DNA of 64,000 nt from Pasteurellaceae bacterium RH1A (GCA_012221805.1 CP015195.1:1349771-1413770), one strand, 5' to 3'; positions 1-10,770 are shown, numbered from the stretch's first letter. Translations and numbers: made by a program. The notes: generated by a model not told the origin, from the letters alone.

Positions 1-1368
1 GAGCACATCTTGGTACAAACCCTCTAGGTCCTTTTTCCACTCTGCCAAGGCCCTAAAGCGATGGAGGAAAATGCTCTTGCCCTGCTTATCTAGAAGCTGG
101 GCAGAGTCTTCTAGGAGGGCCCTAAACCAGGCCAAAATAGCCGGCTTATTTTCAGGCTTTAAGAAGTCGTTAAGCAGGTGCAAGACCTGTAAAATATCCG
201 AATCTTCCTTGTTGACCGTATTGCCTACAAAGACCCAGAGGGGATTTTCCAGGTTGTAAGCGGTCAAGTTTTCCCGATTTTTCTCAAAGAGATAGCGCTG
301 CTGATAAAAGGCCAGCAAACAGGCCCAGAAATAGGTTTGAGCGTGCTGATCGTAGTATTCGGCCTTCATATTGAGAATAAGATGTTCCTTGCCGTAGCCA
401 TCACGGTAGAAATACTTATAGGAATAATCGAACAAGATGGCCTTGGCATAGGTTTCATAGAGGCGGTTGGCCTTTTTGTAGGTCCCAACGGCTTGGCCAA
501 AGGTGGCAGAGTATTCAAAGGCAAAGCCTGAGCCTATCATCTGCTCCCGCCGCTTGAGCCATTCTTCGCCTTTGGCTCCCCGGTGGCCTTCGTCCACCAA
601 AATCAGCTTATTGCCGTCTGCAAAGGCTTCCACCGCCACGGTTTTGTCGCCAGACTTATCGGCCAATTTATGAATATCGATCACCTTAATATCGGCATAG
701 TCCAGGCTGCCGTTTTTATCAAAGAGGGCAGCCTCCATATTAGAAGCCTGAAATTCCTCAATATGCTGGAGGGAGAGACCATCGTTAGGGGTGAGCAAGT
801 AAATCTGCAACTTCTCCTTCTGGTGGGGGGCAGCATAGTGCTGGAATTGCAGAATATTGACGTGCATAAGCAGGGTCTTGCCGCTGCCGGTGGCATTCCA
901 AAAGGCGATCTTATTTAAGTCTTGCTCGGTATAAGGTGGCAGGGCCAAGCCCTCCTTGGCCTGATTTTCCCCTAATTGCTGGTTAAGGGCAGCCAAGAGG
1001 CGGTCTTTTTGATTGAAATACCAGTCCAAATAAATTTCCGTAAAGAGGAGGGAAAGATACTGGAAGTATTTAAGGGCTAAAATATGCCCACTTTCCTGGT
1101 TACGGCCATGGGTAATCTTGGCCCAGTGCTGGACGATGTTAAAGTCATAACGGCTTAGATCCTGCTGGCTAATCAGATCCGTATGGAAAAGCTGCTGGTT
1201 CAGGGCCAGGAAAAAGTGGCTGTGGCCGGTGTGAGGGTCTATGCCCTCACAATCGCCCAGACGGGTTTTAAAGGCGGCCAGATCTGCCTGATTAAAGAGG
1301 GATAAGGCCCACTGGTTAAGCACCAAGTCCTGATGAAAGCTGCGTTTGGTTATGGGTTTCTTGGCCAT
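1..1368 (-). CDS. Type III-like restriction subunit, DEAD/DEAH helicase domain (partial, runs off window)
   Basis: The reading frame is open from the ATG at 1368 to base 1, giving 456 codons without a stop, so the C-terminal part lies outside the window. A Walker A motif (NATGSGKTLL) sits near residues 157-166, a DEGH box near 256-259 and an SAT motif shortly after, which is the superfamily 2 helicase/translocase order seen in Res subunits of type III restriction enzymes. The expected C-terminal nuclease domain cannot be seen here. The gene starts one base after the stop codon of the methyltransferase upstream, so the two are probably translationally coupled. Together they should recognise, modify and cleave foreign DNA. 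Family level is confident; whether it cuts DNA or only translocates is not visible. Confidence 0.85.
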   Translation of the reverse strand, partial: MAKKPITKRSFHQDLVLNQWALSLFNQADLAAFKTRLGDCEGIDPHTGHSHFFLALNQQLFHTDLISQQDLSRYDFNIVQHWAKITHGRNQESGHILALKYFQYLSLLFTEIYLDWYFNQKDRLLAALNQQLGENQAKEGLALPPYTEQDLNKIAFWNATGSGKTLLMHVNILQFQHYAAPHQKEKLQIYLLTPNDGLSLQHIEEFQASNMEAALFDKNGSLDYADIKVIDIHKLADKSGDKTVAVEAFADGNKLILVDEGHRGAKGEEWLKRREQMIGSGFAFEYSATFGQAVGTYKKANRLYETYAKAILFDYSYKYFYRDGYGKEHLILNMKAEYYDQHAQTYFWACLLAFYQQRYLFEKNRENLTAYNLENPLWVFVGNTVNKEDSDILQVLHLLNDFLKPENKPAILAWFRALLEDSAQLLDKQGKSIFLHRFRALAEWKKDLEGLYQDVL

Positions 1369-1369
1369 T

Positions 1370-4270
1370 TTATGCTCCGAACATGAGGTTTAAAAATTCC
1401 GGTTCGAGGGCCTGGATATTAAGCATGGCCACATCACCTGCTGCATTGATTTCCCACTGATTAACCAAGCTGTGATCACCATTGAGATAGACCAGGTCAA
1501 ACTCGCTATCCTTAGGATTAAGGGCTAATTTGTCAAAGAGGGCATTCAGGTTGTCGTAATGCCAACGGCTGCAATCCCGCCAAATAACCAAGCAGCGCTG
1601 GCCATTAGCCAAACGCCCCTCCACGGCCACATAGCCCTCACTTTCTGCCCGATGGCGGATATTTTCCACCCGTAAACCTAAGAGATAATTAAAGGTTTCC
1701 ACTAGGTCGATGGCCTGCTTGCGGTAGGCCCCAGCCGAATCGGTCGCAATTTTCAGCTCATAATCAAAGGGCTGTTTGAAATCTTCCACAGAAAGCAGGC
1801 TGCCCCGGCTTTCCACATCCAGCATATAGTGGAGCAGATAATCTTTTGCAAAATCTTGGCCAAAGAGATCCGCTTGCCCGGCGGTTAATTCCAGGTTATT
1901 AAGGGTGTCTTCATAGCTTTCTAACTTAAGCACCTTAACCATTTGCGACAGGCCACCCAAACCGCCATTGGCAGACGGTAGAGGCTTGCCCTCCTTCCAA
2001 TCCTGGCTGTAAATCACCTTTTGCACCCGGGGTTTAAGCACGGTGTCAAAGTATTCACCCTGTTCGACCAGGATATACTTGCGTTTCCCGCCGTCTTCGC
2101 GGTTAAGGTTAATTGCGGCATGGGCGGTTGTGCCTGAGCCGGCGAAGTAGTCGAGGATGAGGTCGGATTGCTTAGTTGAGAGCTTAATTAATATATCAAT
2201 TAAACTAACTGGTTTTGGAAAGTCAAAAATATCACCAATACCTAACTTTCTTAAAAGTTCAGTACCATTGTTGTTAGCAAATTTAGAATTAATTAAGTCA
2301 TTAGTTGTAAGAATTAGATTTGCATCTTTGTCAATTAATTCATTAGTTCCAACAGCAAATTCTTTATTTATATAATTTCTCACTCTAAGCGTGGTTGGAG
2401 TTTCAATAATAATACCTAATTCAATAGCTTTAAGCATTCTTTCTTTAGTCCAAAGCCAACGCCTTCTATTTCCTCTTGAGTCAATAGGTTTATATATTTT
2501 TCCATTGTATTCAATATCATAATCACCACCAGCAGAATATCCTTGAGTAGAAGAAGCTAAGATTGGACTAGTATCTCCCTCAATATATTTCCCATTTTTG
2601 TCTTCTTTAAGGTCTTTTACATTTCTTTCTATAACTCTGTTAAAGTCAAACTCTTTGTTTTTAGCATATAAAACCAGATAATCATTAGTTATTGAAAAAT
2701 ATTTTTCTTGAGAAGGACGTTGGGCTGACGTTAGTCGAGGAATACTACCAATAAAGTTTTTATCTCCAAATAAAAGATCATTTAATAGTTTTAAATTAGC
2801 ATATTCATTGTCATCTATGCTTATAATAGATACACCTGTACTGCTGACTAAATTTTTAGATAGTTCAATCCTATTACTTAATAAAGTAATCCAAGATGAA
2901 TGGTCAAAATTGTCTTTATATATAAATCTACCTTCTGCTCGATCTTTCTCTGTATTATAAGGCGGATCAATATAAATACATTTGACCTCTTCCTTATAAC
3001 GGGCCTGTAAGAGATTAAGGGCTTGGAAGTTATCGGAGTGAATTAGTAGGCCGTCGATCTGAACATCTAAATCCAGATCATCGAGGGCAGTGAGCAGTTG
3101 GGCTTGGAAGGAGGCAGGGTAGAGGGCAGTATCCACCACCAAATGTGGGTGCTGGGCTTGAATGTCGTCTAATAATTCAACAATATGCGGGGGGGGGGTA
3201 ACACTGTCTAGCCCATTTGTCAAATGAGGATTTGACCAGTCAAAGAGGCTTTTCCAGGCTTCAAGTTGTTTAGGGTTGGCAAAGACTTGGGGCAAGAGGG
3301 CGGCTGGGATCTTGTCCAAGGTGATTAAATAAGAAGACGCAGCCACAAATTTTTTCTTAAGCCACAATTTCTTCTGGAAATCTTCCAGCTGGGCCAAAAA
3401 GGCGATAAGGTCTAGGGCGATGGCACGCAGGGTTTTAATGATTTGGAACTGGTTTTCCAGCTGTTCAAATTGCTCGGCCTGGCTGATATCGTCTAAAAAC
3501 ATCACTTCATTCTTAATGTAAAAATCTAGCTCTCGACGCAGGAAGGCGCCCAAGTCCTTATGGATAAAATAATCGGCGGAATTTTTTGCCGTGTAGTCGG
3601 TCAGGTGTTTTTCCAAGAGGGTACGGGCCTTGTTTTTCTCTGTTGGGGCAGGGGCGACCAAGGCCTGCCAATTTGCAAAAAATGGGGCATTTTGCACCGC
3701 TTGCAGGGTGGCCTGGTTGAGGCTTTCTTGCTTGGCCTTGTCTTGTACCTGGTAGGTAAAATCTAAAATCAGTTGCTGATCGCCTTCTTCATGGTTGCCT
3801 GTATAGACAAAATAACGCTTGCTGTTTTCCTTGCGGTTGTCCTTGGCAACATCGGCCTCCACCAAACGGAAGAGCACTTCCCGGCCGTCTTCTAGCCTAA
3901 AGCGGTAGTTGCTGAAATTCTCGCTAGACTTGGTGTAATACTGATCCTTGTTTGCCCAATGCAGCAAGACCTCCTCGCCATTATAGGGCACGGCATAGGT
4001 ATCGCCCTTGTAACGCCGCTGGCTGATGAAATCCCCTTCATCATAATAGCGGCTAAAGAAGGTGAGCAGGTGACTATACACCACATTTTCTTGGGCAGGA
4101 TTACCATCCTTAAAGGCAGATTGTACTGATTGGGCCAAATCCTGCTCTAAAAATTGGTTAATCTTGGCCGAACGGCTGTTTAAAATCCGGTAAATCCCAA
4201 AATCCAGATCTGCACGGTCGATTTGGAAGATTTGTTTGAGTTTGGTGACAAGGTCATGATAAGCGTTCAT
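1370..4270 (-). CDS. Type III-like adenine-specific DNA methyltransferase with an internal G10/C10 tract
   Basis: This 966-residue protein has DPPY (about residues 435-438) before the SAM-binding FAGSG motif (about 709-713), the beta-class order of N6-adenine and N4-cytosine methyltransferases including type III Mod proteins. The roughly 430-residue N-terminal part is much longer than in classical Mod subunits and I recognise no domain in it. The stretch between the two motifs, where the target-recognition domain lies, is clearly richer in A+T than its flanks, suggesting exchange by recombination. A run of ten C on the coding strand lies in codons 358-361 (Thr-Pro-Pro-Pro-His) and could switch the gene on and off by slippage; the frame is intact here. 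AAGGA precedes the ATG. The helicase gene follows by one base. Confidence 0.88.
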   Translation of the reverse strand: MNAYHDLVTKLKQIFQIDRADLDFGIYRILNSRSAKINQFLEQDLAQSVQSAFKDGNPAQENVVYSHLLTFFSRYYDEGDFISQRRYKGDTYAVPYNGEEVLLHWANKDQYYTKSSENFSNYRFRLEDGREVLFRLVEADVAKDNRKENSKRYFVYTGNHEEGDQQLILDFTYQVQDKAKQESLNQATLQAVQNAPFFANWQALVAPAPTEKNKARTLLEKHLTDYTAKNSADYFIHKDLGAFLRRELDFYIKNEVMFLDDISQAEQFEQLENQFQIIKTLRAIALDLIAFLAQLEDFQKKLWLKKKFVAASSYLITLDKIPAALLPQVFANPKQLEAWKSLFDWSNPHLTNGLDSVTPPPHIVELLDDIQAQHPHLVVDTALYPASFQAQLLTALDDLDLDVQIDGLLIHSDNFQALNLLQARYKEEVKCIYIDPPYNTEKDRAEGRFIYKDNFDHSSWITLLSNRIELSKNLVSSTGVSIISIDDNEYANLKLLNDLLFGDKNFIGSIPRLTSAQRPSQEKYFSITNDYLVLYAKNKEFDFNRVIERNVKDLKEDKNGKYIEGDTSPILASSTQGYSAGGDYDIEYNGKIYKPIDSRGNRRRWLWTKERMLKAIELGIIIETPTTLRVRNYINKEFAVGTNELIDKDANLILTTNDLINSKFANNNGTELLRKLGIGDIFDFPKPVSLIDILIKLSTKQSDLILDYFAGSGTTAHAAINLNREDGGKRKYILVEQGEYFDTVLKPRVQKVIYSQDWKEGKPLPSANGGLGGLSQMVKVLKLESYEDTLNNLELTAGQADLFGQDFAKDYLLHYMLDVESRGSLLSVEDFKQPFDYELKIATDSAGAYRKQAIDLVETFNYLLGLRVENIRHRAESEGYVAVEGRLANGQRCLVIWRDCSRWHYDNLNALFDKLALNPKDSEFDLVYLNGDHSLVNQWEINAAGDVAMLNIQALEPEFLNLMFGA
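3189..3198. repeat. Homopolymeric G10 tract inside the methyltransferase gene
   Basis: Ten consecutive G on the plus strand (C10 in the coding strand) lie well inside the methyltransferase frame, between the N-terminal region and the catalytic motifs. Tracts of this length are typical slipped-strand phase-variation sites. Loss or gain of one base would frameshift the protein before its DPPY and FAGSG motifs. Confidence 0.9.
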
Positions 4271-4356
4271 AAAACATCCTTAAAAGAAAGAGGTGGAGGT
4301 ATTATACCCGTTAGATAAAGGGTGGAAAATATTTCTTTTGGAAAGATTACTTCGAT

Positions 4357-4385
4357 AAAAAGGTGCTGAACTAGAGCAGCACCTT
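4357..4385 (-). terminator. Intrinsic terminator of truB
   Basis: A perfect 9-bp stem (4360-4368 with 4377-4385) and an 8-base loop are followed, reading on the minus strand, by a run of T. It lies just after the truB stop codon and separates truB from the restriction-modification genes. Confidence 0.85.
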
Positions 4386-4392
4386 AAGGTAT

Positions 4393-5316
4393 TTAGGATG
4401 AGTAAACCACCATCCGCACAGGCCGAATAACATTGTCCTCTCGAATTTCGGCAATGCCTAAAAAGCTGCCCGTAGCAGAAATAAGGCGGACTTGGCCATA
4501 AAGATTTCCTTCATTTGCGAACTTGACCCGCTGGCCAAAGCCAACAGCCTGGGTTTGTTCAGCCGTCAAGGTCAGTTGAGGGAGATTGGCAACAGCCGTA
4601 TCCAGGGGTAATAGGAGCTTATCTAGGCTTGAAAGCGGTTGATTTTCTGCCATTTTTTGCAAATCTTCAATGCTCATCATGCCATCAGCAGGGTAGTTGG
4701 CCACAGCCAAACGGTGGAGCATGGTAACATGGGCGCCACAGCCTAGCATTTCGCCCAAATCATCAACCAAGGTGCGGATGTAGGTGCCTTTAGAGCAATG
4801 CACCTCTAGGGTTAAGTAAGGGGCTTGGTAGTCAATAAAGGTTAGCTCAAAAATGGTAATGGGCCGGGCTTCCCGCTCAACCGTAATACCTGCTCGGGCA
4901 TATTCGTAGAGGGGCTTGCCCTGGTGTTTGAGGGCAGAGAACATGGTCGGCACTTGTAGAATATCCCCTCTAAAGGCATCCAAGGCCTTGAGAATATCTG
5001 CTTCAACTACTTCAATTGGCCTAGTTTCTACCACCTGCCCATCGGCATCGGACGTATCTGTCCGCTCGCCCAATTTTGCCGTAACTCGGTAACGCTTATC
5101 AGAATCCAGCAGGAACTGGGAAAACTTGGTGGCCTCGCCCAAGCAAATAGGCAACATACCGGTTGCCAACGGGTCAAGCGCCCCAGTATGGCCGGCCTTA
5201 TTGGCCTGAAAGAGGCGTTTGACCTTCTGCATAATGTCGTTAGAGCTTATGCCTTGAGGCTTGTCTAAGAGAAAAATGCCGTGAATATCACGGCCTCTTT
5301 TACGCGGTCTGCCCAC
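4393..5316 (-). CDS. truB: tRNA pseudouridine(55) synthase TruB
   Basis: TruB makes pseudouridine 55 in the T loop of tRNAs. The 307-residue protein carries the family signature GALDPLATG with the catalytic aspartate at residue 48, preceded by the [11 protein letters not shown] segment, and has the usual length. The start is a GTG at 5316, two bases upstream of nothing but the rbfA stop codon, so rbfA and truB form a tight operon. In many gammaproteobacteria this pair follows nusA-infB; here those genes are near 41-45 kb on the other strand. A clear intrinsic terminator follows. The identification is secure. Confidence 0.97.
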   Translation of the reverse strand: MGRPRKRGRDIHGIFLLDKPQGISSNDIMQKVKRLFQANKAGHTGALDPLATGMLPICLGEATKFSQFLLDSDKRYRVTAKLGERTDTSDADGQVVETRPIEVVEADILKALDAFRGDILQVPTMFSALKHQGKPLYEYARAGITVEREARPITIFELTFIDYQAPYLTLEVHCSKGTYIRTLVDDLGEMLGCGAHVTMLHRLAVANYPADGMMSIEDLQKMAENQPLSSLDKLLLPLDTAVANLPQLTLTAEQTQAVGFGQRVKFANEGNLYGQVRLISATGSFLGIAEIREDNVIRPVRMVVYSS

Positions 5317-5317
5317 T

Positions 5318-5701
5318 TTATTCTTCCCCTGATTGACGGGCCTGATCCTTACGCACCACGTTTGTCACCAGGTTAGACATCCGCATACCTTCCACCAAGG
5401 ATTGGTCGTAGAGGAAACGTAATTCAGGCACAATACGCAAACGCATGGCCTTGCCAACCAAGGTGCGAATGTAGCCAGAAGCCTTGTTTAAGCCCTCTAA
5501 ACCACGCTCAACCGCACTTTCATCGTTATCAAATAAGAAGGTGACAAAAACCTTGGCATAGGCCAAGTCACGGCTGATTTCCACATCCGACACTGTCACC
5601 ATGCCAATACGAGGATCTTTGACCTCACGCTGTAAAATAATCGCAATTTCTTTCTGTAATTCCTGAGCAACACGATCTGCTCGGCTAAATTCTTTGGCCA
5701 T
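5318..5701 (-). CDS. rbfA: Ribosome-binding factor A
   Basis: RbfA is a small KH-like protein that binds the 30S subunit and helps mature the 5' end of 16S rRNA, especially in the cold. The 127 residues begin with [20 protein letters not shown] and include the conserved [10 protein letters not shown] segment. It is the first gene of the rbfA-truB unit, with one base between its stop and the truB start. It follows the tRNA-Val gene and a strong hairpin terminator, so it probably has its own promoter in the short gap or depends on read-through. The identification is secure; its separation from infB is unusual for the group. Confidence 0.96.
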   Translation of the reverse strand: MAKEFSRADRVAQELQKEIAIILQREVKDPRIGMVTVSDVEISRDLAYAKVFVTFLFDNDESAVERGLEGLNKASGYIRTLVGKAMRLRIVPELRFLYDQSLVEGMRMSNLVTNVVRKDQARQSGEE

Positions 5702-5730
5702 AAGGGCTCCTTTAGTGCTAACACATAAAA

Positions 5731-5761
5731 CAAAACCCCTCGATGGGTTCGAGGGGTTTTG
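5731..5761 (-). terminator. Strong hairpin terminator between tRNA-Val and rbfA
   Basis: A perfect 13-bp stem (5731-5743 with 5749-5761) encloses a 5-base loop; the arms end in A4/T4, so it could act in both directions. It lies 12 bases beyond the 3' end of the minus-strand tRNA gene and about 30 bases before the rbfA start. Confidence 0.85.
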
Positions 5762-5773
5762 CTAAGTAAAATA

Positions 5774-5850
5774 TGGTGCGACTAGCTGGACTCGAACCAG
5801 TGACCCCCACCATGTCAAGGTGGTGCTCTAACCAACTGAGCTATAGTCGC
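5774..5850 (-). tRNA. tRNA-Val (anticodon GAC)
   Basis: The minus strand folds as a complete 77-base tRNA: 7-bp acceptor stem GCGACTA/TAGTCGC, D arm, anticodon stem CCACC/GGTGG with loop TTGACAT, T arm with GGTTCGAGTCC, and an encoded CCA end. The anticodon GAC reads valine GUC codons. A strong terminator follows. Confidence 0.97.
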
Positions 5851-5928
5851 TTAAAAACGAGGTGGATTATAGAGGAGAATTTTGGGCCTTGCAAGGGCTT
5901 TATGTTTATCTGCTTGTTTTTAAAGCGC

Positions 5929-6747
5929 TTATTGGTGATTTAATCTCTTTTGGGTGAAATAAGTCTTATCTTCCCAGCGGAGCAGGGTTAAATGATTATT
6001 CCATACACAGCCTGTATCAAGGGCGTAGATGTTTGGTGGCGTAGGGTAGCCAATCAAACTTGCCCAGTGGCCGAAGATCAGATCTTGGTTTTGGTAAAGA
6101 GGGTTATCCAGCTCAAACCAGGGTTTTAGCTCGCTTGGGGCATCTTGTACTTGCAATTTACAGGCAAAATCTAACCGCTTGTCGGCATAACAAAAACGCA
6201 TTCTGGTGAAGGCATTGAGGATATAACGCCAGCGATCTATGCCACTTAGCTTATCCTGCCAGAGGTCTGGCTGGTTGTCGTACATTTGGGCCAGTAGGCT
6301 GCCGTAATGGTCTGAACGCAAGATAGCTTCGACCTCTTGGGCTGCTTGTTTAGCGGTGGCTAAATCCCATTGGGGGCTGATGCCGGCGTGGGTCAGCACA
6401 AAGCCAAAGCGGGGGTGCTGGGCTAATAGCGGTTGAGTGCGTAGCCAGTCCATGAGTTCAGCAGCATCTTCTGCGGCAAAAATGGCTTCTACCTTGTCTT
6501 TGGGCTTGATTTTTTTGATGCCCAGATGGGTGGCCAGCAGGTGTAGGTCGTGGTTGCCCAGCACAGTGGTGGCTCGGCTACCCAAGGATTTGACAAAACG
6601 CAGGCATTCCAAGGACTTTTCGCCACGGGCAACCAAATCACCTGTCAGCCAAAGCTCATCGGCAAGCGGGTCGAAATCCACCTTTTTTAGCAAAAGTTGG
6701 AGTTCATCAAAGCAACCGTGCAGGTCGCCGACTATGTAGGTTGCCAT
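5929..6747 (-). CDS. apaH: Bis(5'-nucleosyl)-tetraphosphatase, symmetrical
   Basis: ApaH splits diadenosine tetraphosphate into two ADP and also removes Np4 caps from RNA. The 272 residues hold the calcineurin-like metallophosphatase motifs GDLHG (7-11), GDLVARG (36-42) and GNHDLH (64-69), and the length is that of the family. It starts two bases after the stop of the upstream SH3-domain gene, so the pair is co-transcribed. The tRNA-Val gene lies downstream on the same strand. The identification is secure. Confidence 0.96.
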   Translation of the reverse strand: MATYIVGDLHGCFDELQLLLKKVDFDPLADELWLTGDLVARGEKSLECLRFVKSLGSRATTVLGNHDLHLLATHLGIKKIKPKDKVEAIFAAEDAAELMDWLRTQPLLAQHPRFGFVLTHAGISPQWDLATAKQAAQEVEAILRSDHYGSLLAQMYDNQPDLWQDKLSGIDRWRYILNAFTRMRFCYADKRLDFACKLQVQDAPSELKPWFELDNPLYQNQDLIFGHWASLIGYPTPPNIYALDTGCVWNNHLTLLRWEDKTYFTQKRLNHQ

Positions 6748-6749
6748 AA

Positions 6750-7358
6750 CTACCAGCTATTATTACGTTTGCGGCGTGGAATAAGGAAAGGCACGAGCAA
6801 GCCCAAGAGTAGGCCAGCCCCTAAAACAGCCCCGCCATAGATAAACCATTGGATAACGATTTCACGTTTTTCGGCATCGTGCATGGTTTCTAGGTCACGG
6901 TTTTTGTTTTTGATGATGTCCAGTTCTCGCTTGAGTTGGGCATTTTGGTCAATCAGGCTGCTGCTTTGCTGTTCGGCCTGTTGGGTGCGGCGTTGCATTT
7001 CTTGGGTGCGTTGCTGCCAGTCGGCATCAATCTTGTTGAGCTTGAGGGTTAGCTCTTGCACCTGTTGTTGCAGTTGTGGAGTCAGTTCTTTGGAACTTGG
7101 GGTGGAGGTCAGTTCGCTGTTTAAGATCCAAACCTCACGGTTCTTGCTGTCCCGAATAAGCGAGTAGCGGTCTTTTTTATCCAAGAGGGTGACTTTTTCG
7201 CCGGCTTGAACCGAGCCTGCAATTTTGAAATTATCGCCCGCTCCCTTACGCACAAAGGTGCTGAGGTTTTCAGTAACATAGCGGGTTTCAGCCAAGGCCG
7301 TGCTGGAGACAAGCGATCCGAGTAGGACACAAAGGAGCGTAGAAAAGCGTTTTTTCAT
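6750..7358 (-). CDS. SH3 domain-containing exported membrane-anchored protein (YgiM/TIGR04211 type)
   Basis: The 202 residues begin with a signal peptide ending in ALA at about residue 23, followed by a bacterial SH3 domain (about 24-85), a long Gln- and Glu-rich coiled coil (about 90-165) and a C-terminal membrane segment with a short basic tail. This is the layout of YgiM of E. coli, whose exact role is unclear; the SH3 domain probably binds the cell wall. It is first in a two-gene unit with apaH, and an AGGAT ribosome site precedes the ATG. Family placement is good; function is not known. Confidence 0.85.
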   Translation of the reverse strand: MKKRFSTLLCVLLGSLVSSTALAETRYVTENLSTFVRKGAGDNFKIAGSVQAGEKVTLLDKKDRYSLIRDSKNREVWILNSELTSTPSSKELTPQLQQQVQELTLKLNKIDADWQQRTQEMQRRTQQAEQQSSSLIDQNAQLKRELDIIKNKNRDLETMHDAEKREIVIQWFIYGGAVLGAGLLLGLLVPFLIPRRKRNNSW

Positions 7359-7440
7359 TGTTCTATCCTGAAAAAAGAAAGGGTTAAAATTCCATAATTA
7401 GAAAATTTGACTAAATCGTCTAATTAAAAAATCTTAAGGC

Positions 7441-7470
7441 ATAAAGAAGAGAGTGCCGAAGCACCCTCTT
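7441..7470 (-). terminator. Probable terminator of the phosphate transporter operon
   Basis: A 10-bp stem with one G-T pair (7447-7456 with 7461-7470) has a UUCG-type tetraloop on the minus strand and is followed by a broken T run. It lies ten bases after the stop of the PiT transporter gene. Confidence 0.7.
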
Positions 7471-7480
7471 AGTTCCCGAT

Positions 7481-8743
7481 TTAGTTAAAAATTGAGCTTA
7501 AAATAAAGTAGATAATGATGGAAATCAGGGCGCCTGCTGGCAGGGTAATAACCCAAGAGGCCACGATATTGCGGATAACCCCTAAATTCAGGGCTGCAAT
7601 ACCACGGGCAAAGCCAACACCTAAAATCGCACCGACTAAGGTTTGAGTTGTGGAAATCGGCAGGCCTGTGCCTGAGGCAATCACTACCGTAATGGCACAA
7701 GCAAACTGAGCAGCAAAACCACGGCTTGGGGTCAAATCTGTAATCCCTGAGCCGATGGTGCCCATTACTCGGCTTCCCATCACAATAAGACCAGTTGCGA
7801 TACCAATGGCACCCAGTGGCAGCACCCAAGGGGCGATAATGCTTTTTTCAACAATGGCACCGCCATGATCAACAATAGAAACCACCGCAGATAAAGGCCC
7901 GATGGCGTTGGCCACGTCGTTTGAACCGTGGGCAAAGGCCATAGCACAGGCGGTTAAGAGCATAAGTGTGCCAAATACTTTTTCTACACCGCCGAAGGCG
8001 CCATTTGCGGCCTTCTTTTTGAAGGTTTCGCTTCTTAAGTAGAAGTGGCAGGCCACGATAGAAATAGCGGCAAGCACAGCGGAAATCAACATGGTTTGGC
8101 CTGTTGAAAGGTTGAGGCCAACGTGCTTTAAGCCCTTGCTGACAGTTACGATACAGAGAATAAAGATAGTTAAACCCATATAGTAAGGTGCATATTTTTG
8201 GGCATTGGCCATAGGGGCTTCAGTGTCGAAAATCAGTTTTTGGGTGCTGATAAAAATGGCATAGGCGACAAGGCCTGCTACCACTGGTGTGATAAACCAG
8301 CTGCCGACAATCCCACCCAGGCTGCCCCATTTCACGGCTTCAGCACCTACGGTAATGCAGCCAAAACCGATGATAGCACCGATAATGGAGTGAGTGGTGG
8401 AAACTGGCCAGCCCATTCTGGAGGCAATCAATAGCCAAGCCCCTGCGGCAAAGAGGGCAGACATCATCCCTAAAACCAGGGTGTCAGGGCGGCCTGCAAA
8501 TTCACTGATGTCCAAAATCCCGCTTTTCATGGTTTCGGCCACTTCGCCACCAGCCAAGTAGGCCCCAGCGCATTCAAAAATCATGGCAATAACAATGGCT
8601 TGTTTGGCAGTGATAATGCCCGAACCTACCGAGGTTCCCATGGCGTTGGACACATCGTTAGCACCAATACCAAAGGCCATAAAAAAGCCAAAAACAGCCG
8701 TGATAATAACGAGAATATGTCCATATTGATGAATGAGTTCCAT
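7481..8743 (-). CDS. Inorganic phosphate transporter, PiT family
   Basis: The 420-residue polytopic membrane protein carries two copies of the PiT signature: GANDVSNAMGTSVG near the N terminus and GSNDVANAIGPLSA in the second half. PiT proteins import phosphate, usually as a metal-phosphate complex coupled to protons or to sodium. The upstream gene, 14 bases away, encodes a DUF47 PhoU-like protein, the usual partner of such transporters. AGAGGAT precedes the ATG and a hairpin follows the stop codon. Substrate is inferred from family and context; the family is certain. Confidence 0.92.
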   Translation of the reverse strand: MELIHQYGHILVIITAVFGFFMAFGIGANDVSNAMGTSVGSGIITAKQAIVIAMIFECAGAYLAGGEVAETMKSGILDISEFAGRPDTLVLGMMSALFAAGAWLLIASRMGWPVSTTHSIIGAIIGFGCITVGAEAVKWGSLGGIVGSWFITPVVAGLVAYAIFISTQKLIFDTEAPMANAQKYAPYYMGLTIFILCIVTVSKGLKHVGLNLSTGQTMLISAVLAAISIVACHFYLRSETFKKKAANGAFGGVEKVFGTLMLLTACAMAFAHGSNDVANAIGPLSAVVSIVDHGGAIVEKSIIAPWVLPLGAIGIATGLIVMGSRVMGTIGSGITDLTPSRGFAAQFACAITVVIASGTGLPISTTQTLVGAILGVGFARGIAALNLGVIRNIVASWVITLPAGALISIIIYFILSSIFN

Positions 8744-8757
8744 AATAAATCCTCTTC

Positions 8758-9438
8758 TTATGAGCGTGCCAGCATCAGCTCAATGCGTGATCCTACACGC
8801 TGAGCCTGGTCGGCTAAAATGCTGATACGTTCGATACATTTATATAAGAACATCACATCAATCGGGTTCAGTTCTTTTTCCAAGCCAAGCAGGGTACGGC
8901 GAAGCACAATTTGCAGCTGATCGGTGTCGTCTTCAATTTGGTCTAACTCTAAGATCATATTATTGACAAAGGTCAGCTCACGGCCCCTAAAGCCTGTTTC
9001 GAGAAGCTGGTCAAGCTCGTGTAGCACCTTGCGGACTTGATGGGCAGCGTCTAGGCTGCGGGAAAGGAAATCTTTAAAGATAGGCTGCATTTGTTCTGGA
9101 ATAACCAGCTGGCGACCAAAAATACGGCCTGAAATATCTCTAGCATAGTTGGCTAATTTATCAAGCTGGGTGACCAGTTCAAGTAGGTCGGTACGCTCAA
9201 CAGGCATAAATAAACCACGCGGCAGTTTTAAGCGAATTTCACGCTTTAAGGTGTCCGCACGGCGTTCTAAATCAACAATTTGGCCACGAACTTTTTCAGC
9301 TTCTTCCCAGTTTCCTTGGAAGGTCGCTTCAAAAAAGGGCACTAATAAGGCACTGCAATCGGCCACTTTGGTGGCGTGTTTTTGCAAGGGCTTTAACGGC
9401 GAATGGGCGAATAATCCTAAAATATTATTCATTGCCAT
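8758..9438 (-). CDS. DUF47/TIGR00153 PhoU-like regulator of the phosphate transporter
   Basis: A protein of 226 residues, all helical in character and rich in Leu and charged residues, matching the TIGR00153 (DUF47) family found beside PiT transporters and thought to modulate them. An upstream in-frame start would add 69 residues, but the ATG at 9438 is preceded by GGAGAT at a good distance and gives the family's normal length and its start MAMNNILGLFAHSP, so I chose it. It is the first gene of a two-gene unit with the transporter. Confidence 0.88.
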   Translation of the reverse strand: MAMNNILGLFAHSPLKPLQKHATKVADCSALLVPFFEATFQGNWEEAEKVRGQIVDLERRADTLKREIRLKLPRGLFMPVERTDLLELVTQLDKLANYARDISGRIFGRQLVIPEQMQPIFKDFLSRSLDAAHQVRKVLHELDQLLETGFRGRELTFVNNMILELDQIEDDTDQLQIVLRRTLLGLEKELNPIDVMFLYKCIERISILADQAQRVGSRIELMLARS

Positions 9439-9667
9439 AAGTATATCTCCAAATAGGTTGTTAGGTGAGGTGGTTTGTAAGGACAAACCGTTGGCAATTT
9501 TACTTGATGTTCTTATAAAGGTCACCAATAAATCACGGTCTGAACCCAGAAAGCGGTAATAAATTTGTAAAAAATATTCAATTTTTGCCCGCTTGTCGTG
9601 CAGGCTTGAGGCAGGGCTTTTAGGCCTAGCAAAGACAGAAGGCAAAAAATCTTTATTTTGACCTTAA

Positions 9668-10753
<1,086 letters not shown>

Positions 10754-10770
10754 ATTTGTAAAAATAACCT

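Noticed and set aside
337..918. Plus-strand frames in the first kilobase
   Set aside because: They lie opposite the helicase frame with its Walker A and DEGH motifs, which is open over the whole stretch on the minus strand.
5774..5850. Reading the tRNA as tRNA-Asp
   Set aside because: The anticodon loop is TTGACAT on the transcribed strand, giving GAC (valine), not GTC.
8758..9645. Longer 295-residue form of the DUF47 protein
   Set aside because: The extra 69 residues do not fit the family, while GGAGAT before the ATG at 9438 gives the usual 226 residues.
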